From positions 1-50,072 of IMG/VR virus record IMGVR_UViG_3300030099_000111: a stretch of 50,072 nt of DNA, one strand, 5' to 3'. The stretch's first letter is position 1. Each line of letters starts with the position of its first letter. The DNA is from a virus. Under the pieces are notes generated by a model. It had not been told where the DNA came from. It searched no databases and saw only the letters and a list, made by a program, of their open reading frames with translations. This document shows, piece after piece, positions 21,616-28,164 of the stretch. The position numbers and the translations under genes are program-made.

Positions 21616-22845
21616 ATGGAAAATGGAGAGTTAGCCTTACTTAGGACACTCATGGATAAGGAGTTCTATGACAGTAACAAAGGCATACACACGCCCGACA
21701 AACTGTTTACTAAAGATGTTCGTAAGGTAAAGAGAACTATAGACTACGCTATGAGTCAGTTCGATAAGGATCTAAACTTCTCAGAGTTAGAGGGGTTGTT
21801 CTTTACACGAGAGACACTGACCACAGCTAACAAAGAGTCTTACAAAAGATTGTTTGATAAGCTACGGCAAGAGAAACCCATGAATCAAGAGGTAGCTCAA
21901 GAAGTTATGTCTAACCTGTTCCAACAAGTAGTAGGTGAAGAGGTGGCTAACTTAGGCTTTGACTACGTGAATGGTGAGAAGAATACACTGGAGCCACTAC
22001 GTAACATAATCACAGACTATCAAGATAACTTCCTGCCCAACTTAAAAGTTGAGTGGGGTGATATATCTATCGACAATCTGTTGGTGGCTAATGAGATACA
22101 ATCTAAGTGGCAGTTTAACATACCGTCACTGCAGCGCAAGGTAGAGGGCATATCAGGTGGACATCTAGTTTTAGTGGGCGCTAGACCTAACACAGGCAAG
22201 ACATCCTTCCACGCATCTCTGATTGCCTCTGAGCGTGGTTTTGCTAGACAGGGTGCTAAATGTATCGTCTTGTGTAATGAAGAGGACTACACTCGTGTCG
22301 GTGCTAGATATCTCAGTGCTGCATCTAATATGCCTATGGAAGAGATCAAGGACAACTACGCTCTTGCATCCACAAGGTACAAGCCAGTGTACGACAACAT
22401 ACGAATAGTAGATAGCACTGGCAAGGACATGGTGTGGGTTGAGGCTGTAGTAAAGCATCACAATCCTGACATCGTAGTGCTAGATATGGGTGACAAGTTT
22501 GCTAACAAGACAGGTGCAGACTCCCACGTGTATCTCAAGGATGCAGCCATACACGCCAGAAACATAGCCAAGCAATACGAGTGTGCAGTTATCTGGATGT
22601 CTCAGCTATCAGCAGAAGCAGAGGGTAAGATATATGTAGATCAGTCTATGCTTGAGGGCAGTAAGACAGGTAAAGCTGCTGAGTGTGACTTGATGATACT
22701 AATATCTAAGAACCCACAAGTAGAGGGTGAGTATGAATCAGACACACAGCGACACTTGAACGTAGCAAAGAACAAACTAAAGGGTGGATGGCATGGGGTT
22801 GTCCACTGTCAGTTAGATGGAGAGAGAGCAAGGTACTCAGCATGA
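21616..22845 (+). CDS. Replicative DNA helicase (DnaB/gp4 type)
   Basis: The 409-residue protein has a helical N-terminal part (1-140) and a RecA-type ATPase domain: Walker A GARPNTGKT (188-196), Walker B DIVVLDMGD (Asp290), and WMSQLSAEAE as the Gln-containing sensor. It would unwind DNA at the fork in a hexamer and work with the separate primase and the polymerase that follows. AAGGAGAG precedes the start, and its last codons overlap the polymerase start by four bases. Confidence 0.92.
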   Translation: MENGELALLRTLMDKEFYDSNKGIHTPDKLFTKDVRKVKRTIDYAMSQFDKDLNFSELEGLFFTRETLTTANKESYKRLFDKLRQEKPMNQEVAQEVMSNLFQQVVGEEVANLGFDYVNGEKNTLEPLRNIITDYQDNFLPNLKVEWGDISIDNLLVANEIQSKWQFNIPSLQRKVEGISGGHLVLVGARPNTGKTSFHASLIASERGFARQGAKCIVLCNEEDYTRVGARYLSAASNMPMEEIKDNYALASTRYKPVYDNIRIVDSTGKDMVWVEAVVKHHNPDIVVLDMGDKFANKTGADSHVYLKDAAIHARNIAKQYECAVIWMSQLSAEAEGKIYVDQSMLEGSKTGKAAECDLMILISKNPQVEGEYESDTQRHLNVAKNKLKGGWHGVVHCQLDGERARYSA

Positions 22846-24884
22846 GAAGAGTAGTAGATGTAGAGAACTCAATAACTCTACGAGATGGTAAGATATTTAA
22901 TGATCCTTACGAGCCAAGCAACACACTTACTGAGGTGGGTGTGCTGTGCTTAGACACAGGAGAAAAAAAACTATTACCGTTTGACCACAAAGAAGCCACA
23001 GATCAACATAAGAAAAACGATTGTGTTTTACAGAGAATGCTAGACAACACAACGCTACTGATAGGACATAACCTACAGTATGATCTAGCCTGGCTTTGGG
23101 CTAACGGTTTTAAATATGATGGTGACATATATGACACAATGCTTGCAGAATATTTACTTTTACGTGGACAAAAGCAACCACTAAGTTTAGAGCAGTGCGC
23201 TATCAGACGTAACTTACAATATCAAAAAGACGATACGCTCAAGGCGTACTATAAGAAAGGATACAACACAAATGAAATACCACTTGACGAACTCAGCCAT
23301 TATCTTGAGTATGACTTGCTTACTACTGGGGAGTTGTACAAAGCTACCGAAGCTGACTTTTCAACCCCAGCCTCCGCTTCCATTCGAGCAGTCAAAGACG
23401 TTACCTTTAGAACCTGCAAAGTCCTCACAAGAATGTCAATGGCAGGAATCAGGGTGGATAGACATGCCCTCGAACACGTCCGTGATAGATTCGAGCGAGA
23501 GCGAAAAGAAATACTTGATAGACTGCAAGCCACCACACGAGAGTTGATGGGTGGCACACCTATTAATCTTAACTCACCAGAGCAGATGTCGTGGGTTATA
23601 TTTAGCCGTAAGCCTAACGATAAGAAAGAATGGGTAGGCATCTTTGAATATGTAGATGACAAAGGTTTTAAGGATGCAGTAAAAAAGAATAGCAAGATGA
23701 TCTTTAAAACAAAAGCAAGCACTTGCCCTACTTGTAATGGTGGTGGTAAAGTACACAAAACAAGAAAGGATGGCACACTACATAAGATACCAAACAAATG
23801 CAAAGCCTGTGACGCTAGGGGCTTCCTACTCACAGCAACAAACGAAATGGCAGGGCTTGGGTTCTTTCCACCAAGTAAGAAGTGGGTCAGTGCCAATGGC
23901 TTCGGTGTAGGTAAAACAAACCTAGATGCACTGATAGCCACAGCTAAAAACAACAACATGGAGAAAGCAAATGAGTTCCTTCAAGACCTTAAAAGGCTTA
24001 GTGCTATTAGCAGTTATCTTAGTAGTTTTGTGGATGGTATTATCACCAACTGTAAAACAAATGACAAACTACACATCAACCTTACCCAGCATATCACCAG
24101 TACAGGTAGATTCTCTGGAAGAAACCCCAACATGCAAAACATGCCAAGAGGAGGAACCTTCCCAATAAAACGTGTGTTTATCTCAAGATGGAAGGGTGGC
24201 AAAATTATTGAGTCAGACTTTGCTCAACTTGAGTTCAGAACGGCTGCGTTCTTAGCACAGGACAAGACAGCAATGCACGAGATAGATACAGGATTTGATG
24301 TACACTCCTACACTGCAAAGGTTATCAGTGACGCAGGACAACCTACAACTAGGCAGGAAGCAAAGGCACACACCTTCGCCCCTCTCTTTGGCGCTACTGG
24401 ATATGGTAGATCAAAAGCAGAGGCTGCGTATTACAAAGAGTTTGTTGAGAAGTACAAAGGCATAGCTAGTTGGCATACCAGATTAGGCAATGAGGCTGTT
24501 AACGAGGGTAAGATAACCAACGTCAGTGGCAGACAGTACGCATTCCCTGATGTCATACGTAGAGAGAACGGCACTGTGTCGCACTTTACTATGATCAAGA
24601 ACTACCCTGTGCAAGGTTTCGCTACAGGAGATGTCGTACCAGTTGTATTGATAGAACTTGACCGTTTGTTACAGCCTATGCACTCATGTTTAGTCAACAG
24701 TGTCCACGATAGTATGGTAATTGACACACACCCTAATGAAATAGATGATGTGCTAGGTATAATTAGTTTGATTAACACTAATCTAAATGATATGATTCAA
24801 AAAGAATACAATATAAAAGTTAACGTACCTTTGTTATTAGAATCAAAAATAGGAGACAACTGGCTTGACACAAAGGACGTTTAA
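22842..24884 (+). CDS. polA: DNA polymerase, family A, with DnaJ-type zinc insertion
   Basis: The 680-residue protein begins at 22842 in ATGA overlap with the helicase. The 3'-5' exonuclease motifs are DVE (residues 6-8), HNLQYD (Asp81) and YLEYD (Tyr154, Asp158). Residues 295-298 (CPTC) and 320-323 (CKAC), in CxxCxGxG-like context, form a DnaJ-type zinc segment between exonuclease and polymerase. Polymerase motif A is SDFAQLE (Asp459), motif B is RQEAKAHTF (Arg504, Lys508, Phe512) and motif C is HDS (622-624), where most family members have HDE. The DnaJ segment is the hallmark of HMO-2011-type phages. Phe at the position equivalent to E. coli 762 has been linked to lytic replication, while the genome also carries an integrase. 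Two open frames inside this gene are listed separately. Confidence 0.96.
   Translation: MRRVVDVENSITLRDGKIFNDPYEPSNTLTEVGVLCLDTGEKKLLPFDHKEATDQHKKNDCVLQRMLDNTTLLIGHNLQYDLAWLWANGFKYDGDIYDTMLAEYLLLRGQKQPLSLEQCAIRRNLQYQKDDTLKAYYKKGYNTNEIPLDELSHYLEYDLLTTGELYKATEADFSTPASASIRAVKDVTFRTCKVLTRMSMAGIRVDRHALEHVRDRFERERKEILDRLQATTRELMGGTPINLNSPEQMSWVIFSRKPNDKKEWVGIFEYVDDKGFKDAVKKNSKMIFKTKASTCPTCNGGGKVHKTRKDGTLHKIPNKCKACDARGFLLTATNEMAGLGFFPPSKKWVSANGFGVGKTNLDALIATAKNNNMEKANEFLQDLKRLSAISSYLSSFVDGIITNCKTNDKLHINLTQHITSTGRFSGRNPNMQNMPRGGTFPIKRVFISRWKGGKIIESDFAQLEFRTAAFLAQDKTAMHEIDTGFDVHSYTAKVISDAGQPTTRQEAKAHTFAPLFGATGYGRSKAEAAYYKEFVEKYKGIASWHTRLGNEAVNEGKITNVSGRQYAFPDVIRRENGTVSHFTMIKNYPVQGFATGDVVPVVLIELDRLLQPMHSCLVNSVHDSMVIDTHPNEIDDVLGIISLINTNLNDMIQKEYNIKVNVPLLLESKIGDNWLDTKDV
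23272..23547 (+). CDS. Possible embedded lipoprotein (spanin-like) gene inside polA
   Basis: A 91-codon frame lies in the +1 frame of the polymerase gene. It starts with Lys and a hydrophobic core (AIILSMTCLLLGSC) ending in the lipobox LGSC (Cys22), followed by a Pro-rich stretch (KLPKLTFQPQPPLPFEQ) and a polar tail with two Cys. AAAGG lies about 11 bases upstream. A short Pro-rich lipoprotein overlapping another gene is the plan of Rz1-type outer-membrane spanins. In this stretch the polymerase frame uses C-ended codons (ACC, GTC, TCC, CTC) unlike its surroundings. Caution: the antisense strand is also open here, and the shift could reflect recombination. Confidence 0.4.
   Translation: MKYHLTNSAIILSMTCLLLGSCTKLPKLTFQPQPPLPFEQSKTLPLEPAKSSQECQWQESGWIDMPSNTSVIDSSESEKKYLIDCKPPHES
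23971..24168 (+). CDS. Possible embedded single-span membrane protein gene inside polA
   Basis: A 65-codon frame in the same +1 frame of polA starts at 23971, seven bases after GGAG. It has a basic N-terminus, one strong hydrophobic span (about residues 9-24, GLVLLAVILVVLWMVL), a polar region and a CKTC pair before an acidic tail. Its codons (TTA, GTA, CTA, CCA, ACA) are those the phage prefers, while the polymerase frame here uses AGG, CTT and ACC. It would be a membrane protein with the tail outside. It could be a lysis protein; it could also be chance. Confidence 0.4.
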   Translation: MSSFKTLKGLVLLAVILVVLWMVLSPTVKQMTNYTSTLPSISPVQVDSLEETPTCKTCQEEEPSQ

Positions 24885-24931
24885 TGATATAACTCTAACT
24901 CTGAAACTTTTTACATATGAAAGGTAAAATT

Positions 24932-25771
24932 ATGGAAAATGCAGTCGCACTTAAAGTAGACAACATGAACTTGTCTGATGCTATGGGTTTCTCAAGCCCA
25001 GCAACACAGTCGCAGTCTAGTCTACGTAGGATTACAGGTACAGTTATACAAGAAGTTATTGATGGTAAGGTAGCCTCTTCACCTGTGTTCAAGATTACAT
25101 CTGAAGATGATGTAGTATATGCCAGAGAAGTAGAGGTTAGACTATTTGCAGAGCGTCAGAAGTGGCAGCGTTGGGATAGTGAGAACAAGACTATGCAGAA
25201 GTCTGTCATGTCTAACTCACTCAACGTTGATTTGAAAGATACACTTGGTACGTTCAATCTTGGTAGACCGTCAGGTTACATCAAGGACTTCCAAGCTCTG
25301 CCCAAAGATCAACAGGACTTGATACGCAGTGTTAGCCGTGTCAAAGTTATGATGGGTAAAGCTAAACTAGTTGGCGCTTTCTACGAAGGTGGTGATCCTG
25401 CTACAGGTTATGATGATGAGTTTGACTTTGTGATGGACGTTAAGAACAGAGACAGTCTCAAGTTTATTGATGGCGTAGTAAGCAAACTAATGAAGAAGAA
25501 GATCTCACCTGCAGAGCACACCATAGCTCTACTTGGTGAAACACGTAGCTTGCCTAACGGCAACCCTTACATGGTAACTAACGCCTCACTCAGTGAGTTC
25601 GTTGGCTTGGCCGACGGTGATAATGAAACACTGCAGAACTTTTTAGACTACATAGATTCTAGTAACGAGTACGTTATTGGTAAGTGGTCAGAGAATAATG
25701 TAGAAACTCTATCTCCATCTGACCAGGATATAGTTGCCAACATAGTCGATGTGGAGGACTTTGACCAGTGA
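24932..25771 (+). CDS. Putative single-stranded DNA-binding protein
   Basis: About 279 residues from the ATG at 24932 (an AAAGG lies before it; a start at 24917 lacks one). No classical motif is visible. The middle is beta-rich, and the C-terminus is acidic (VDVEDFDQ), as in SSB proteins that recruit replication partners. It lies between polymerase and the nuclease genes, where T7-like phages place SSB. Assigned by position and tail only. Confidence 0.4.
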   Translation: MENAVALKVDNMNLSDAMGFSSPATQSQSSLRRITGTVIQEVIDGKVASSPVFKITSEDDVVYAREVEVRLFAERQKWQRWDSENKTMQKSVMSNSLNVDLKDTLGTFNLGRPSGYIKDFQALPKDQQDLIRSVSRVKVMMGKAKLVGAFYEGGDPATGYDDEFDFVMDVKNRDSLKFIDGVVSKLMKKKISPAEHTIALLGETRSLPNGNPYMVTNASLSEFVGLADGDNETLQNFLDYIDSSNEYVIGKWSENNVETLSPSDQDIVANIVDVEDFDQ

Positions 25772-26631
25772 ACCACCCTGCTGAACTAGCTTTGCATCAG
25801 TATCTTAGGAGTGCTATCGAAGGTAAATCTGAGATGTCTCAGGATATCATTGATAAAATCAAAGAAGATATTGGTGCTGCTCTTGACAAGCAGTTTAACG
25901 CTGCTGATGAAAAGAAAGAGTTTAAACTTAGGATGTCCAATGTTGGGCGTCCGAAGTGTCAGCTATGGTTCGAGAAGAATGATCCCGATCATCAGGAGCC
26001 TCTGCCTACTTCATTCAAAGTCAATATGATATTTGGTGATATGGTAGAGGCTCTACTAAAAGGTTTGCTCAGAGCATCTGGAGTGCAGTTTGGTGATAAC
26101 GAAAAGGTGTCAATGCAACTTAACGAAAAAGATGAACTGTCAGGTGAATATGACATGCTACTGGATGGCAAGATAGACGATGTTAAGTCAGCTAGTACTT
26201 GGTCATACGATAATAAGTTTGTTGACTTCTATACATTGAACAGCAGTGACTCCTTTGGTTATGTGCCACAGCTTGTAGGTTACGCCACAGCAGCTAACAA
26301 AAAAGTTGGTGGCTGGTGGGTTGTAAATAAAAACAACGGTAGCTTCAAGTATGTGTCAGCAGCAGACGTAGACAAGGACATGGTTATCCAAAAGATAAAA
26401 GATGTACACACCTACCTTGAAAGCAATGCACCATTTGAGAGATGCTTTACAGACGAGCCAGAGATATACAGAGGTAAAGCTAGTGGTAACTACAAGCTAC
26501 CCAAGTCCTGCACTTTCTGTAACCACAAGATAAAATGCTGGCCTAATCTAAAGAGTTTACCATCAAAGGTATACAGTGGTAAGAAAGAACCACCAACCAT
26601 ACATTACACAAAACTAAGAGGTGAATATTAA
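25768..26631 (+). CDS. Cas4/RecB-like PD-(D/E)XK exonuclease with Fe-S-type cysteines
   Basis: The 287-residue protein has the nuclease core SGEYDMLLDGKIDDVKSAS (Asp129, Asp138, Lys140) and the helix PQLVGYATA (Gln168, Tyr172). Cys64 near the N-terminal motif and Cys247, Cys250, Cys256 near the C-terminus match the one-plus-three pattern that holds the 4Fe-4S cluster in Cas4 and AddB nucleases. It probably resects DNA ends for recombination and replication, the role of T7 gp6. It overlaps the preceding gene by four bases and shares one base with the next. No CRISPR array is present. Confidence 0.85.
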   Translation: MNHPAELALHQYLRSAIEGKSEMSQDIIDKIKEDIGAALDKQFNAADEKKEFKLRMSNVGRPKCQLWFEKNDPDHQEPLPTSFKVNMIFGDMVEALLKGLLRASGVQFGDNEKVSMQLNEKDELSGEYDMLLDGKIDDVKSASTWSYDNKFVDFYTLNSSDSFGYVPQLVGYATAANKKVGGWWVVNKNNGSFKYVSAADVDKDMVIQKIKDVHTYLESNAPFERCFTDEPEIYRGKASGNYKLPKSCTFCNHKIKCWPNLKSLPSKVYSGKKEPPTIHYTKLRGEY

Positions 26632-26924
26632 TGACTACAATAACAATCAATGACAAAGACTATGCAACAGACGATATGTCTGATAAAGAAAAAGAGATAG
26701 TGCAACTGTTGCAGCAGAACCTAGTATCTGTAAATATGCTAGAGCACTGGCTACAATGCGTTAAGTTTGTAGGGGAGATGAAGACACGAGAACTAGAGAA
26801 GTCTTTAAATGTAGAGACAGAAATGGTTCGTGCTCGTAACGAAAAAGGACACTTTATAGCAGATGACCCAAACACCCCAGAAAACGAAGCGTGGGTTGAG
26901 AAGCCCAAAGAAGAGAAGGAGTAG
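26631..26924 (+). CDS. Small charged protein, unknown
   Basis: A 97-residue, charged, mainly helical protein between exonuclease and endonuclease I, overlapping the latter by 62 bases. It contains EKEIVQLLQQNLVSVNMLEHWLQC. It may be an accessory of the recombination module. No family recognised. Confidence 0.55.
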   Translation: MTTITINDKDYATDDMSDKEKEIVQLLQQNLVSVNMLEHWLQCVKFVGEMKTRELEKSLNVETEMVRARNEKGHFIADDPNTPENEAWVEKPKEEKE

Positions 26925-27345
26925 CTCTAGAAGGTATCGCAGTGGTTTAGAAAGTGATATTGCTGATTACCTAAAAGATAAACAGAACCAAGTCAGGTAT
27001 GAACGTTTAAAAATAGAGTGGGAAGACTTACGCTATAGAACGTACACGCCTGACTTTATTTTAGACAACGGTATCATAATAGAAACCAAGGGCATCTTTG
27101 ATACTGAGGACAGACGTAAACATCTAGCCATACGAGAGCAACATCCAGAGCTAGACATACGTTTTGTTTTTAGTAACAGCAAAGCAAAGTTGTACAAAGG
27201 CGCAAAGTCTAGATACTGTGAATGGTGTGATAAACACGAGTTCAAATGGGAACATCGTATTATACCTGAAGCATGGCTAAAAGAAAAAGGCAAACCTATT
27301 AAAGTTAAACTTATACCTTTTAAGGGGGAGAAGAAAACAACATGA
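26863..27345 (+). CDS. T7-type endonuclease I (Holliday junction resolvase)
   Basis: The 160-residue protein aligns with T7 gp3: RSGLESDI (Glu30), YTPDFIL (Asp64), ETKG (Glu74, Lys76) form the catalytic set, followed by RKHLAIREQHPELDIRFVFS and LYKGAKSRYCEWC, which are close to the T7 sequence. It cuts branched DNA, resolving replication intermediates and helping host DNA breakdown. The N-terminal 24 residues are basic and extra; they overlap the preceding gene. Confidence 0.95.
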   Translation: MTQTPQKTKRGLRSPKKRRSSSRRYRSGLESDIADYLKDKQNQVRYERLKIEWEDLRYRTYTPDFILDNGIIIETKGIFDTEDRRKHLAIREQHPELDIRFVFSNSKAKLYKGAKSRYCEWCDKHEFKWEHRIIPEAWLKEKGKPIKVKLIPFKGEKKTT

Positions 27346-27692
27346 CAAAATATGTAATAGGAAAGGATGAAGTAGCTTTAGTTTTGAAGCCTTGTTCTTT
27401 TGATGGTAAAGGTAATTGGACAGGAGAGTTAAACACTGGTTTAGTTGTAGGTGAACTTAGCTTATTAAATCCAGAAGACACTTCATATTTAGTTCATCTA
27501 GCTACTATGATGGGTGCATTTTTAGAGCTTGCACAATATGATCAAGATCTATATAATTTAGTAGAAGAAAGAAGAAACGAACTAGTAGGTTATGAACAAG
27601 AAGAAGATACTCCATTGTACGAAAAGGTAGAAGGCACAGAGGGTAAAGTTCTAAAGCTTACTAGATTTACAAAAACACAAGGAAGCGCATAA
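27342..27692 (+). CDS. Small acidic protein, unknown
   Basis: A 116-residue protein starting four bases before the end of endonuclease I. It contains LVVGELSLLNPEDTSYLVHLATMMGAFLELAQYD, and is mostly helical. No family recognised. It lies between endonuclease I and the DUF3310 gene. Confidence 0.6.
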   Translation: MTKYVIGKDEVALVLKPCSFDGKGNWTGELNTGLVVGELSLLNPEDTSYLVHLATMMGAFLELAQYDQDLYNLVEERRNELVGYEQEEDTPLYEKVEGTEGKVLKLTRFTKTQGSA

Positions 27693-27991
27693 TGGATACT
27701 ATGATAGATACACTCACTATGAACGGACAAACATTGTTTGATGATTCAGATATAATTAGTTTTGATCCAGTAGATAAACCTGCACACTATAATTTAAATG
27801 ATGGGGTTGAGTGTATAGACTATATTAAACAAGTTTTAGGAAAAGAAGGTTTTGTTGCATACTGTAGAGGTAACGTTATGAAGTACAACCACAGAGCTAT
27901 GTACAAAAATGCTACACCTGTAGAGGATCTAAAGAAAGCACAACAATATCTGACTTGGGCTAATGAAACATTAAGGGAAATACACAAGTGA
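27692..27991 (+). CDS. DUF3310 protein
   Basis: A 99-residue protein. The DUF3310 signature is clear: KPAHYNLNDGVECIDYIK, YCRGNVMKYNHRAMYKN and EDLKKAQQYLTWA. The family is common in podoviruses and siphoviruses near replication or nucleotide genes; it resembles nucleotide-related helical proteins, but the role is not known. Overlaps the next gene start (GTGA). Confidence 0.85.
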   Translation: MDTMIDTLTMNGQTLFDDSDIISFDPVDKPAHYNLNDGVECIDYIKQVLGKEGFVAYCRGNVMKYNHRAMYKNATPVEDLKKAQQYLTWANETLREIHK

Positions 27992-28164
27992 TAGGAAAGA
28001 AAAAGTTTAGCGTTACATTTTTACTAGAAGTAGAAGAGCCAAGTAACGTGCTATCAACTGTAGAGGATGCACACGTGGAAGATGTACACGATCTGATACA
28101 TAATACGTTTCACGATATAGACGATGTGAATATAGAAAATTTAAATATAAGGGAGAGATTATGA
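27988..28164 (+). CDS. Small acidic protein, unknown
   Basis: A 58-residue protein with GTG start overlapping the DUF3310 stop. It has a beta-type start (KKKFSVTFLLEVE) and an acidic His-rich middle (VEDVHDLIHNTFHDIDDV). It ends in ATGA with the reductase gene. Function unknown. Confidence 0.55.
   Translation: MIGKKKFSVTFLLEVEEPSNVLSTVEDAHVEDVHDLIHNTFHDIDDVNIENLNIRERL

Noticed and set aside
23300-23959. 219-codon antisense frame opposite polA
   Set aside because: No ribosome site and against the operon direction. It is noted because its openness reflects local composition and weakens the overprinting argument nearby.
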